This document shows positions 17,800 through 27,989 of a DNA stretch of 33,310 nucleotides, piece by piece. The notes below the pieces were generated by a model. That model had not been told where the DNA came from and did no database searches. It saw only the letters and a list, made by a program, of their open reading frames with translations. The position numbers were made by a program, and so were the translations under genes. Position 1 is the stretch's first letter; each line of letters begins with the position of its first letter. Location: assembly GCA_030141605.1 (NCBI GenBank), contig JAQGDQ010001593.1, forward strand, positions 1-33,310. The letters run 5' to 3'. The stretch is from Tubiluchus corallicola (lineage: Eukaryota; Priapulida; Priapulimorpha; Priapulimorphida; Tubiluchidae).

Positions 17800-20700
17800 C
17801 GTGCGTGCGTGCGTGCGTGCGTGTGTGTGTGGGTGTCTCGCACTAATTATGTATTAATCTGCGTGTAGAGTGACTTACTAGCAGGATCTTCCTTGGAAAC
17901 AACAAAACATGAACTAGGCAAGGTTCTAGCTAGCTGTTAAAACTGTTACTATTACAATAGCAGAGGCTGCGAGACGTTGTCAAGTGTACTTAACCTTTGA
18001 CCTCTTCACGATCATCATTAATAGATGGAACTGTGAAAAGACATATTAACTGGTGACAATTTCGCGTTATTTGTGTTCCAGGTGTCTACAGCAAACTCAT
18101 CATAGAGGAGCATCCAACTGACGTTACAGTTAGGGAAGGTGAAGATGGCGTGTTAGTCTGCAGAGTGTATGACGATGGAGAAGACCCAACAGTAAGTAGT
18201 AAGACATTCGCCATTTATAGCCTTTTATCATTATTCTTCGAAAGTTACTGTTATTAACAAGTGTTGAAGACCCTGCAAAATGCGTACCAAGGTGGGCCAA
18301 CTCAAAATATTTTTAATTCTTCATGTTACTATGCCAAGTTCTTGTATTTTCTGTCAAGTTTTCTGTTTTTGCAGTTTTAAAAGTATTGCCTTCTTCAAAA
18401 AGCAAGTTGCACATTTTTTTTATTTCCGAGTGGACATATACGTACATTGTTTCGCAAATCTGATATGTTTGAAAGTCTTTCTTCGTCTCAGTTCTTTGTA
18501 TGCATTTCTGAAGGCATCGTTACATGATTTTGTTTTGATATTTCGATAGACAGTTAAGCATAACCATAGTCAATAACCGATAGATGGGTCTGGAGGTAGG
18601 TAGTTAGGCAGGTAGGTAGGTGGGTGGTTACGTGGGTGGGTAGGTGAATTGGTTGGTAAGTAGGTAAGTAGATAGGTTAGTAGGTAGGTAGGTAGACAGG
18701 TAAGTAGTTAAAAGGGTAGGTAGTACTCCAGCAAAGATATTCTATTGCATTTGTGCTGCTTAACAAATATCTCGTGCCCATATGTCACTACCCAATTGAC
18801 TACTGTCCAAATGTCCACTACCCTATTGTCTACTGCACGAATGTCCACTACCCAATTGTCTACTGCACAACCCACTGCCCAATTGTCTACTGCACAAGTG
18901 TCCACTGCCCAATTGTCTACCGCACAAGTGTCCACTACCCAATTGTCTACTGTCTAAGTGTCCACTACCCGATTGTCTACTGCACAAGTGTCCACCACCC
19001 AATTGTGTACTGCCAAAGTGTCCACTGCCCAATTGTCTACTGCTCAAGTGTCCACTACCCAATTGTGTACTGCCAAAGTGTCCACTACTCAATTGTCTAC
19101 TGCCGAAGTGTCCACTGCCCAATTGTCTACTGTCCCAGTGTCTACTACCCAATTGTCTACTGCACAAGTGCCCACTACCCAATTGTCTAATGCCCAAGTG
19201 TCCACTTCCCAATTGTCTACTGTCCAAGTGTCCACTACCCAATTGTCTACTGTCACAAGTGTCCACTACCCAATTGTCTACTGTCCAAGTGTCCACTACC
19301 CAATTGTACAGTGCACAAGAGTCCAGTACCCAATTCTACACTGGCCAAGTGTCCACTACCCAATTGTCTACTACCAAAGTGTCCACTACCCAACAGTCTA
19401 CTGCACAAGCTACTGCCCAGTTGTCTACTGCACAAGCCACTGCCCAATTGTCTACTGCACAAGTGTCCACTGCCCAGTTGTCTACTGCACAAGCCACTGC
19501 CCAAGTGTCTACTACCCAAGTGTCCACTATCCAATTGTCTACTGCCCAAGCGTCCAATACTCAATTGTCTACTGCCCAAGTGTCCACCATCCAATTGTTT
19601 ACTGCCAAAGTGTCCACTACCCAATTGTCTACTGCCAAAGTGTTCACCGCCAAAGTTGCATTGGTGAAATTTCTGTGTCTGCACAAATGTCTGCTTCCAA
19701 TGTAACCATGACAGAAACCTGCTATTTGAAGTTTTGGTAATTATGGGTTTTGTTACTAGGACAATGAATTTCAATGGTATAAAGAAGTTGTTGCACTAGG
19801 TCCCTATTTGGGCTTGTATCCGTACTATACTTACGAGGATGACAATCACGAAAATGGAAACTACAATATGAAAATATCGGCAGCACAACTTGAAAGAGAT
19901 AATGCGTGGTTCCAAGTAAAAATACAACCCCATGGAGAACAGTCGGAGATAGCTAATTTCATTGTAGCAGGTGAATAAGCCTTTTCAATGTTTCGTTGTG
20001 TGCAGTTACCGAGGCAACGGTTAAGTGTAAAACAGCAACACGTGATGTGTGGGTAACTTGAAGCATTAGTTCAGTAACTTCAGTTGTTTTACATAGACAT
20101 TACTTTGTTATGCATTAGTCTGTGTGTAGAGTGATTTACAAGCAGATTATTGCTTGGAAACAACAAAAAATTAGTTAGGTAAGGTTCTAGCTGTTTGTTA
20201 AAACTGTTACTATTACAATAGCGTGGGCTGCGAGGCGTTGTCAAGTGTACACAAATATGTTGTCTGGTGCACTTATCCTTTGACCTTTTGGCGATGATTA
20301 TCATTCGCTGGAACTGTGAAAAGGCTTATTGTTGTTTGAATAGTTTGGATAATAATTGTTTATTCGTTTGTTCATCCATCCTTTTATTCGCTAACTCGTT
20401 CATGTATTTATTTGTTTAGAATAATTCTTGATAACCTCACTAAGGCCATGGCATACAAGCTTGCTCTTGTCACATAATTAAGATAAACTTGCCACAAGAT
20501 GCAGAACTTAATTTGAACGACCATAAACTATGTGGATTTATAATTTTAACCTTAAATCGCAGAACACAATTATTACTAACCTTTTGGTCTTTTTAGTGGA
20601 GCCATCAGACGTATTCTTTGGACAAAACGGAACTGAGGGAAATTTCACGTTCGTAGATGGCGTGGAAGACGAAATCCAGTGCATTGTTCAAGATACAAAC

Positions 20701-20826
20701 CCTGAACCTGCTATTACTTGGCATAAAAAGCTAGTTAATGATGATGTAAGTAATTCTGTAACGGTTGTCTTTTTCAAAAGAGATGAAAGAGAAGAGAGAG
20801 GGAGAAAGACAGAAGGAGAGAGAGAC

Positions 20827-20879
<53 letters not shown>

Positions 20880-22691
20880 GAGAGATATTATATAATTATA
20901 ATAACAAATCTTTATTAAAGAAATTAACATATATACAAAAAGGTGCCTCTTTTTGCACGCTCAGATCAACAATTTACTTTTTTGTATAACAAATCTTTTA
21001 AATATTTCCAGTTTCACATTATGTACAACGAATAACATATTATACTTAAATTTCAAATGATTCGCAAGTATTATACGAACAAATTAACTTTACACACCTA
21101 CATAATTTATTTTTGTATGCTCGAGCGGGCCTAAATTAACAATTACTTAGTACAAAATTATCTCTGATCAGGTTAGTAAAAGTCATTATTAAATTTTTAT
21201 CAGATTGAAGCATAATATTTCGTGTATAATTGGCATCTGCTATTTCTATGAAACGCATTCTTTTTGTATTATCTACTTTATTGCATCTGAATAAAATGTG
21301 CTGAGAAGTTTGCTCTTCTTCTCCACATGGACGTAAACTAGTATCACACATATTATGTCTATACAAAAAGCTGTTAAAATTCCCCTTGCCAGTTAAAAAA
21401 GACACGGCAATGGATTCTATTTTCCTTTCATTATTTCCAAGCAGCAAATTCAAGGGTTTACATTTTATATTCTGTATTTCAACATTTTCTCCTCGAAATT
21501 GCATAACATGGCTATATTTATTTGACCAGGTCCAAGAAACATAATCCATAATTTGACGTTTAGTATGCTTTAACATATTTTCAGGAACTTCTTCAAGATC
21601 TGTAGTACGGAAGTTTTCATTCCAGACAAATTTTAAAAAGTGTCTCACAGTGAGAGAGAGAGAGGGGGATTTAGAGCCTGCATCATTTTTTGCACTGAAT
21701 GTTACATTGCTTTGTTCTATGTAGGCATTCGTTCCAATAGAAGACGGAATCACTCAATTCGAAGAGCCTGGTGAAAGAGAAAAAACTAAAACCTACATCA
21801 GCAAGTTATCATTTACGCCCGAAAGAAGTGATGACGAGGCCATCTTGCGGTGCAATGTGACGCATGCGTCGTTTCCAGATGACACGGGTGGCGTTGTGGG
21901 ATATATGCACATTATGGATGTTCAATGTAAGTGATTACGAGAAAAGTTCGACAAGTTTTATTTTAAAGAAATCTGCGAAACTACCATTGGAACTGAGTGC
22001 ACAAACTAAAATATAAATTTTCAAGACAAATTATTTAAGCCTTATGTAAGTGGATGGTTTTCTTGTGTGCTTTAACCTTTGACCTACAGCAACTAAGTGT
22101 ATGTATAGCAAAGCTATGAAAAAGCTTATTAAAGTAATTTGATCATAAACTGCAGGCCAAATCAAATTTGGCTACTATCTGCTAAACTACAAGTATATTA
22201 ATTGCAGTTTTTAATTTTATTATGCAGTTGCACCAGAAGAAATGCCTGATGCACCCAGCACCATTCGTGCCAACGAGGGTGACAGACTAGAAGTCGAGTG
22301 TCCAGTCACAGCTAATCCAACACCAACAATCACCTGGTTGAGAGGAAATAAAACATTCACTGATTCAACCACCACGCTGGTGTTTTCATCAATACAGACA
22401 TCTGATGCTAGGAGAGATTATTCATGTTTGGCAGAAAATGAACACGGAATTGTGTTATCTGATGAATTTGAAATCGCTGTAGACAGTAAGTGTAGCAGTT
22501 TAATGTTTTTTTTGTAGGCATGTGGATGAAATTCACTGGTAACAATCATAACGAAGGGAAAATGTCCTTTAAAACTCAAAACGTTTTATCAGTAAGGCAA
22601 AGATACAATTATAAAAATAACAGATAAATGTACAGGTAAAATGCAAGTATACAATGACATTAAAATAAGGGATGAAAATATATTAATATTC

Positions 22692-22732
<41 letters not shown>

Positions 22733-25048
22733 TAATTAAATTATTAAATTCATTACTAAAAACGAAATTCCAAGAAACGTGAAGGCTAGGCCCAATGTTT
22801 CTGGCGTCTCTTTGTCCTTTTGTAAATCAATAACACACAAATACTCCATAGTCTTCAAAACTGTACCACCATACGGGCAATCTAAAAATGCACTCCTGCT
22901 TTTGGTACATCTGTGAAATTGCTGCAACTTTTAGTTGCGTAATTTAAAATTGCACATCTGCACGCCTGCTTTTGGTACATCTGTAAAATTGCTGCAACTT
23001 TTAGTTTTGTAATTTAAAATTGCATGTCTGCACGCCTGCTTTTGGTACATCTGTAAAATTGCTGCAACTTTTAGTTGCACAATTTAATATTGCATGTCTG
23101 CACGCCTGCTTTTGGTACTTCTGTGAAATTGCTGCAACTTTTAGTTGTGTAATTTAAAATTGCACATCTGCACGCCTGCTTTTGGTACATCTGTAAAATT
23201 GCTGCAACTTTTAGTTGTGTAATTTAAAATTGCATGTCTGCACGCCTTCTTTTGGTACTTCTGTGAAATTGCTGCAACTTTTACTTGTGTAATTTAAAAT
23301 TGCACATCTGCACGCCTGCTTGGGGTGCATCTGTAAAATTGCTGCAACTTTTAGTTGTGTAATTTAAAATTGCATGTCTGCACGCCTGCTTTTGGCACAT
23401 CTGTAAAATTGCTGCAACTTTTAGTTGCGCAATTTAATATTGCATGTATGTGCGCCTGATTTTGGTACTTCTGTGAAATTGCTGCAACTTTTAGTTGTGT
23501 AATTTAAAATTGCATGTCTGCACGCCTGATCTTGGTACACCTGTAAAATTGCTGGACGTTATAGTTGCGTAATTTAATATTGCACATCAGCACGTCTGAT
23601 TTTGGTACACCTGTAAAATTGCTGCAACTTTTAGTTGCGCAATTTAAAATTGCATGTCTGCGCGAGGCCTTATGCTCAATATTTTAACATAATAATAAGA
23701 AAAAATAGCAAAAAACAACATAAAATGTTAAAAAAAATTATTAACTGTTAAATTAAACAATATGTGCATGTCAAATATCGATATGATAGTACTTTTTAAA
23801 AATTCTAAAAATATTGCTAATTCCTGAATATTGCTTTTTGCAACATTTTGCTTTTCATATTTGAAAGCAGCAATTCCTGTGCATTATTCGTTTATTCTAC
23901 AGCAGCGTCAAAGGGTGGAATGATAGCTGGAATCGTTATTGGATGCATCCTCGTTCTCGCCATTATCATCGCCGTCGTTGTCCTGGTCCTGCGCGATAAG
24001 TCAAAATTTGACGAAGGTACTCGTGCTGCCCCCTACGATGGAGAACCATACCGCACCGAAGCGCCAAAAAAGGTAAAAATGCAACAATAAAAAGAAGGGA
24101 AGAGCAAATCTTTATTATGTTTGACAATTACATGCTGGAGTTGTTGGTGGCAACACCAGGTAATTTAGAGAAAGTATCACACTAATGGCAGTTCACAATT
24201 CATAGTGTATCCTACTTCAAACCGAGGATTCCTGAACATCGATAGTTATCAGTTCAAGCTGTTAAGAGATTTTAATCTGTTCTTAAAACCTCGCTGAAGA
24301 AAAGAGAAAAAAAACTATTTTTGTTTTGATGGAAAATTACTTCTTCAATTCGAGCAAAAAGTATTAGAATTCACAATTTCATAAGTTACCATCACGTCAT
24401 CATGTAGACAAATTTTTTAGATATGTAATATAGATGTTTGATGTTTTTATTCTTATGATCTTTAACTTACACTAACTGACACAATTGCACACATCAGTCT
24501 GTCACTGATTGGTTATACACTGATTTTATGTATGATGTAATTTGTTTTACTCTGCACTAGTGTGTAATTCTTGCATATATGTTCTTCAACATTGGTAGTT
24601 CTATATATTTCTATCGATTTCTATATATATTCTTGCACATCGGTAGTTATCAGTTCAAGCTGTTAAGAGATTTTAATCTGTTCTTAAGACCTCACTGAAG
24701 AAAAGAGAATAAAAACTATTTTGTTTCGATGGAAAAGTGTTGTGCGCAGGTTTTGTTTAATCACATTTTGTTAACAATGGCAAACGTGTCAACAACGTTT
24801 TTCACTGCACTCTCGCTATCCTCAGTTTCTTGCTCGCTTTCCAGGATCCAGAATGGGAACCGACATCCGTCGCCGCTACGACAAAAACTAGCAGCGCAGA
24901 ATACGAAAATCCAGAACCTCTTAAAGAAGCAGAAGAATTGGACGAAACTCCTAGTCGAACGAGACAATCTTACGCAGCAGCGATGCACAAACCGCATGCA
25001 ATGCCACCTCCAGAACCCATGGATACTATTGGAGAGTCGGAAAGCTAG
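17594..25048 (+). CDS. Gene B: Kirre/NEPH-like three-Ig transmembrane receptor, complete
   Basis: Exons: SP 17594-17642, Ig1a 18082-18191, Ig1b 19760-19970, Ig2a 20597-20745, Ig2b 21725-21926, Ig3 22228-22485, TM 23903-24072, tail 24845-25048. The sum is 1353 nt, exactly 451 codons including the stop: 450 residues, no internal stop, all introns GT-AG. Architecture is signal peptide, Ig1 without a second cysteine, Ig2 and Ig3 with canonical cysteines, single TM, 101-residue cytoplasmic part with YDGEPY, YENP and PPPEPM. Family inference: IRM-type (Kirre/NEPH) adhesion/recognition receptor, from QWYK...ALGP in Ig1 and VEPSDVFF...IQC...ITW in Ig2. Likely plasma-membrane; partners unknown. The Ig1 intron holds an 890-bp minisatellite and the Ig2 intron a LINE. 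Possible glycosylation sites: NGT, NFT, NVT, NKT. Confidence 0.88.
17742..17832. repeat. (CT)n(GTGC)n microsatellite, first intron of gene B
   Basis: CT repeat, then GTGCGTGC, then GTGTGT. The MITE-like copy follows at once. Confidence 0.95.
17842..18046. mobile_element. Partial copy of the 306-bp MITE-like family
   Basis: Matches 9419-9630 (TTACTAGCAGRATCTT, GAGRCGTTGTCAAGTGTA, CTTAACCTTTGACCT). The left terminus and the ACACAAATGTGTTGTCTGG segment are missing. It ends 35 bp before the Ig1a exon of gene B. Confidence 0.8.
18082..18191 (+). CDS. Gene B exon 2: first half of Ig1 (Ig1a)
   Basis: Acceptor TGTTCCAG, donor ACA|GTAAGT, 110 nt. Encodes VYSKLIIEEHPTDVTVREGE, then DGVLVCRVYDDGEDPT. 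Carries the only canonical Ig1 cysteine. Confidence 0.9.
18596..18725. repeat. (GGTA)n tetranucleotide region
   Basis: Imperfect GGTAGGTA/GGTGGGTA/AGTAGGTA run directly before the 30-bp array. Confidence 0.9.
18775..19664. repeat. 30-bp minisatellite built from two 15-bp halves, about 29 copies, open in several frames
   Basis: Unit CCAATTGTCTACTGC plus ACAAGTGTCCACTAC. The halves are alike (NCAAKTGTCYACTNC), so the array grew from a 15-mer. The length is a multiple of three and lacks stops, hence long plus and minus frames such as STTQLSTAQV. It is inside the gene B Ig1 intron; the gene B exons splice cleanly without it, so I do not call it coding. Confidence 0.93.
19760..19970 (+). CDS. Gene B exon 3: second half of Ig1 (Ig1b)
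   Basis: Acceptor TTACTAG, donor GCAG|GTGAAT, phase 0 to 1, 211 nt, same as gene C. Encodes DNEFQWYKEVVALGPYLG, YEDDNHENGNYNMKI and RDNAWFQVKI; V stands at the position of the second Ig cysteine. Confidence 0.9.
19993..20335. mobile_element. Copy of the 306-bp MITE-like family in the Ig1-Ig2 intron of gene B
   Basis: Matches 9293-9640: the left end has decayed to ACGGTTAAGTGTAAAACAGC, the right end is GGTGCACTTATCCTTTGACCT. Internal segments TTATGCATTAGTCTGTGTGT and AAGTGTACACAAATATGTTG are retained. Confidence 0.82.
20597..20745 (+). CDS. Gene B exon 4: first half of Ig2 (Ig2a)
   Basis: 149 nt, phase 1 to 0. Encodes VEPSDVFFGQNGTEGNFTFV, DEIQCIVQDTNPEPAITWHK. Cysteine and tryptophan are canonical; NGT and NFT are possible glycosylation sites. 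Donor GAT|GTAAGT. Confidence 0.9.
20795..20885. repeat. (GA)n microsatellite, left of a LINE insertion
   Basis: GA repeat that continues as GTGAGAGAGAGAGAGGGG at 21650-21668 on the other side of the LINE. Confidence 0.95.
20888..21648 (-). mobile_element. 5'-truncated non-LTR retrotransposon inserted in a GA microsatellite
   Basis: Minus strand. An open frame ends at 21136 and reads RQIMDYVSWTWSNKYSHVMQ, later GKGNFNSFLYRHNMCDTSLR and PCGEEEQTSQHILFRCNKVD. The CxxCGEEExxxHxLxxC-like block is the zinc-knuckle-like end of many LINE ORF2 proteins after the RNase H-type region. About 245 bp of AT-rich 3' UTR follow to a (TTATAA)-like end at 20888. The N-terminal part of that open frame beyond about 21648 is microsatellite and gene B exon read backwards. 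It lies in the Ig2 intron of gene B, antisense to the gene. Confidence 0.85.
21725..21926 (+). CDS. Gene B exon 5: second half of Ig2 (Ig2b)
   Basis: Acceptor TATGTAG, donor CAAT|GTAAGT, phase 0 to 1, 202 nt. Encodes KTYISKLSFTPERSDDEA, ILRCNVTHASFPDD and YMHIMDVQ. F-strand cysteine present, NVT possible glycosylation site. It lies only 77 bp from the LINE. Confidence 0.9.
22132..22448. other. Tract almost identical to 5483-5799 of gene A
   Basis: Counterpart of the putative conversion tract in gene A: about 95 bases of intron and 221 bases of Ig3 exon, gap-free. Downstream of GAACACGGA the two genes differ at most codons. Confidence 0.85.
22228..22485 (+). CDS. Gene B exon 6: complete Ig3 (I-set)
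   Basis: 258 nt, phase 1 to 1. Encodes APEEMPDAPSTIRANEGDRL, ECPVTANPTPTITWLRG, DARRDYSCLAENEHG, then IVLSDEFEIAVD, which differs from gene A. Donor ACA|GTAAGT. Confidence 0.92.
22693..22729. repeat. (TTA)n microsatellite
   Basis: About twelve TTA/ATT units in the Ig3-TM intron of gene B. Confidence 0.95.
22890..23667. repeat. 70-bp minisatellite, about 11 copies
   Basis: Unit CTGCACGCCTGCTTTTGGTA, CATCTGTAAAATTGCTGCAA, CTTTTAGTTGTGTAATTTAA, AATTGCATGT. Each unit contains the small inverted repeat TGCAAC...GTTGCR. Two subtypes are interspersed (ACATCTGTAAAATT and ACTTCTGTGAAATT; GCACAT and GCATGT). Confidence 0.95.
23903..24072 (+). CDS. Gene B exon 7: transmembrane helix and juxtamembrane segment
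   Basis: Acceptor TTCTACAG, donor AAG|GTAAAA, phase 1 to 0. Encodes GGMIAGIVIGCILVLAIIIA, VVVLVL, then RDKSKFDEG and PYDGEPYR. GIVIGCI is shared with gene C. Confidence 0.92.
24237..24740. repeat. 100-bp direct repeat, two copies about 400 bp apart
   Basis: ATCGRTAGTTATCAGTTCAA, GCTGTTAAGAGATTTTAATC and TGAAGAAAAGAGAAWAAAAA occur at 24239-24346 and 24639-24737, within the TM-tail intron of gene B. Origin unknown. Confidence 0.85.
24845..25048 (+). CDS. Gene B terminal exon: cytoplasmic tail
   Basis: Acceptor GCTTTCCAG; 67 residues, stop TAG 25046-25048. Starts DPEWEPTSVAATTKTSS, contains AEYENPEPL (YxN), DETPSRTRQSYAAAMHKP, shared with gene A, and MPPPEPMD. The last residues are ESES; no PDZ-ligand consensus is evident. 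Confidence 0.92.
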   Translation, partial: DPEWEPTSVAATTKTSSAEYENPEPLKEAEELDETPSRTRQSYAAAMHKPHAMPPPEPMDTIGESES

Positions 25049-25078
25049 AAGATGAAGCCAAAACATCAGATTTTTTTT

Positions 25079-25084
25079 ATTAAA
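25079..25084 (+). promoter_or_regulatory. Candidate polyadenylation signal of gene B
   Basis: ATTAAA 31 nt after the stop codon, followed by T-rich sequence. A canonical AATAAA lies at 25781-25786 and would give a 3' UTR of about 750 nt. Confidence 0.35.
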
Positions 25085-25790
25085 CGCTCGTTTTCTTAGT
25101 CGTACTGAATGGCATTAATAATAGGCAGTGTGTGTGGTTTGAAGAAACCAAAAAACTTGAAATTTAGTTTTAAGATTTTATTCTAAAGTGTCTACATAAA
25201 CAGCAAAGTAGTGTCATATTGAAAAGCAGAAAACCAAGTGACCAAAACTACAGGCGAAATCATTTAGGTGTGAAAACAGGTTTAGAGATTATGCATTCAA
25301 AAAGACTGTAGAAGCCACTGAAAATTTAAACAGTAAAGAGGAAGATTTAACAATTTTAACGAGAACACCTGAAGGTGGCAGCACTATCCAAAACTCAAAA
25401 AAGTATGATGACAATACAACATAAATTTAAATTTAGAGTAATTAAAATGATTTTCTTCTGTACAGTGCGTCTTCATTTTAAAGAAGTTTAGTTGTTGATA
25501 ATATGACTTTTAAGCCTCTACTGTGATAATATTATAATATTATAATATGATAGTCTTGACATCTGCATTGTTTTAACGTTTTGCCTAGGTACCTTGTAAA
25601 ACATTAAGCGCTTTCGTTCAACAATACCACAAAATCTTAAAAGAAACCATTGAAATAAGAACTACGCAAATGTATTCAGGTGTTGATCGTGTATGTACAT
25701 GTACGTGAAAGTATTGACCTAGGGCATTCATAGGACTAGAATATGAGAAAGCTCTCCTGATACTTGTAAACTCTGACATGAATAAAACAT
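25085..25790. other. Downstream region of gene B, probable 3' UTR or intergenic
   Basis: AT-rich unique sequence; no ORF, RNA gene or repeat recognised. Confidence 0.4.
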
Positions 25791-26012
25791 CGTATGTTCT
25801 TATAGTATCACAGTAGATTATTTATTTACTTCAGAAGCTTTTGCCCCAAAAGGCCTTATCAGCTGAACAGACTTATGCTACTAACTTGAGTCAGGCCTTG
25901 GTCTGAGCGTAAATACATTGGGACAAGTCTTTTCAGCCAGTGGGGCCCGTTAGGGCGAAAGCTCTTGCAAGAAATAAATAATTTATGTTGATACTATAAA
26001 GGACATTCAACG
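25791..26012. mobile_element. Approximately 220-bp hairpin element
   Basis: Left arm GTTCTTATAGTATCACAGTA, ATTATTTATTTACTTCAGAA, GCTTTTGCCCCAAAAGGCC is the imperfect complement of the right arm GGGCCCGTTAGGGCGAAAGC, TCTTGCAAGAAATAAATAAT, GATACTATAAAGGAC. Pairing continues inward (CAGCTGAACAGACTT with AAGTCTTTTCAGCCAG). MITE/foldback type, no protein. Confidence 0.85.
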
Positions 26013-26214
26013 CTTTATTCATTTTAGAGCATTCGTATTTAATATCGGTTGTCCATGAACTATTATCATTCCTACATTGTCTTAGGCTGTATAAGCTTAA
26101 AGTAGCAACTGAGTCTGTTACACAGAAACATCATTCATAAAACAGGTTTTTATCAAATTTGTTTCCAGTACTGCGTATTGTAACAGTGGATGGGTTTCGT
26201 TGTCATTGTACATA

Positions 26215-26520
26215 TTTTACGTTGATTTCAGACTAGTGAGCTGTCTGTCGTGAGTGCAAACTCGCAAGTGTTAATTACTTTTTCAGTTACTGACCTTAAG
26301 AAATTCCAAACTTTCCGACAGTTTCTGCGGGTTGATTTACTGTTTTGTGTGAACCCTCTGCGAGTTACTCTCGACACTTAATAGTAAATTCATAACGATG
26401 AGGAAACAGAGTAACAGCCCGTGCTTACTTTAGCAGAGTAACTCGCAGAAAGTTTTGCTGTTTAGTCTGAAGACGCTTGCGAGTTACTTGGCATAAAACT
26501 CACCAGTCAGAACGCGCCTT
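26215..26520. mobile_element. Inverted-repeat element, related to 30437-30870
   Basis: Ends TTCAGACTAGTGAGCTG and the complement of AAACTCACCAGTCAGAA are imperfect inverted repeats. Internal CTGCGAGTTACTCTCG and GAGTAACTCGCAGAAAG are themselves inverted and resemble words at 30480-30780. Confidence 0.65.
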
Positions 26521-27477
26521 TACAATAATAACTTGATGCATAGAATAGTTAGCAAATGGACAGTCTTCTTCATTAGGACTAGGCAGCAAAATCGCTATCA
26601 ACATATGCATCGCAGTATGTTATGTTTGTATATATATGTGTACTGTTTTTATGCATCTAATACATTTACAAGGTTTAAGTTCTGTAATCAACTCTGTTGT
26701 TTCTAGTGTTGACTTAGATGAGTATTTACTATCATTTTTTTATTACATGTTAACTTTGCTTTAGATTTTAAGCTGATATAAGTAATTTAGAAACCATTTA
26801 GATACAGATCAGTGTATATCTGTAATAATTGCAATGAAAATACATGTTTTCTTAACATTCCTTTCTTTAGTATTTTGATGTATTCATTTTAATCTCTTCA
26901 TGACAGTAAACATTTGATGTATTTCGCAAGTGTTCATGAAAAACTGCCCTCACTAAAGCAGCTGTTACTTTATATTTGATAATTTTTTCAGGTTTGGATT
27001 TTTATGCGAAATTAACAGTTCTTTCGTTGATGCTTTGCTGCAATCATTTTAATGACGGTTTTTTGGCTAAAATATTAATGTGTTTGTTATCCAATTGTAG
27101 AGATACATTCGGAAATTATAATTACGGACCAAAAATTTGGTGATTTTAATGTTGGTTGACCTGCGTGAACGTGTTCAGTCCTGTTATAAGTTGATTCTGA
27201 TGGCAATTTGTAAAACTTCCTGTTTGCAAACTAAAACAATCGTTCTCATTCTCGTAGTCTCAAGCAGTAACTGATTTACTTGCTGGCTTAGCAGCACCAG
27301 TAGAATTTACAAGGTTTGTGTATTTGCCTGTTAAATCAAACTGGGTGTTTATTCTTATGGAGTATACAATTCCAGTTTGGAATGATAAATACAGGTACTT
27401 TTCACCTGTGCCTGATAGCTGCTAAAAATATATAGCTATTCCTACTCGGGCATCAGACGATAGTGAGTGAAGAACGA
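26520..27477. other. Intergenic sequence between genes B and C
   Basis: AT-rich; nothing recognisable on either strand. Confidence 0.4.
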
Positions 27478-27600
27478 CGTAATATACGTACAACGTAAAT
27501 CAGGGGAAGAAAAGTAAATGTTAAACTATGTCTCAAAAAAATTTCCACGCAAAGCTATGATACTTAGCATTTCGCTCACCTGTTGGAAAGACTTATGTAA
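27478..27600 (+). repeat. Dispersed repeat family, partial copy upstream of gene C
   Basis: AACGTAAATCAGGGGAAGAA, TTAAACTATGTCTCAAAAAA and TTTCGCTCACCTGTTGGAAA match 7685-7790. The copy runs straight into the 45-bp array. Confidence 0.8.
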
Positions 27601-27610
27601 CTAGAAATGT

Positions 27611-27985
27611 GACTAGCTCGAACTCGGTAACGCACTGGTACTCAGTAAACTCTCTGACTAGCTCAAACTCGGTAACGCACTGGTACTCAGTAAACTCTCT
27701 GACTAGCTCAAACTCGGTAACTCACTGGTACTCAGTAAACTCTCTGACTAGCTCAAACTCGGTAACGCACTGGCACTCAGTAAACTCTCTGACTAGCTCA
27801 AACTCGGTAACGCACTGGCACTCAGTAAACTCTCTGACTAGCTCAAACTCGGTAACGCACTGGCACTCAGTAAACTCTCTGACTAGCTCAAACTCGGTAA
27901 CGCACTGGCACTCAGTAAACTCTCTGACTAGCTCAAACTCGGTAACGCACTGGCAGCCACTCAGTAAACTCACTGACTAACTCAC
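27611..27985. repeat. 45-bp minisatellite, about 8 copies
   Basis: Unit GACTAGCTCAAACTCGGTAA, CGCACTGGTACTCAGTAAAC, TCTCT. A multiple of three without stops, so the plus frame reads SSNSVTHWYSVNSLT repeatedly and the minus frame is also open. The first copies have GGTACTC, later ones GGCACTC, a sign of directional spread of a variant. No splice sites or cap domain adjoin it; treated as non-coding. Confidence 0.95.
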
Positions 27986-27989
27986 ATTT

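Noticed and set aside
21640-21753. N-terminal part of the 205-codon minus-strand LINE ORF
   Set aside because: This portion is GA microsatellite and the Ig2b exon of gene B read on the wrong strand; the LINE ends near 21648.
22736-22927. Minus-strand 63-codon ORF next to the 70-bp array
   Set aside because: The composition is somewhat protein-like (KTMEYLCVIDLQKDKETPE), but I recognise no family and half of it runs into the satellite; it may be repeat-derived.
27609-27980. Repeat protein SSNSVTHWYSVNSLT
   Set aside because: Unit length divisible by three without stops explains the open frames; no start context, splice site or domain nearby.
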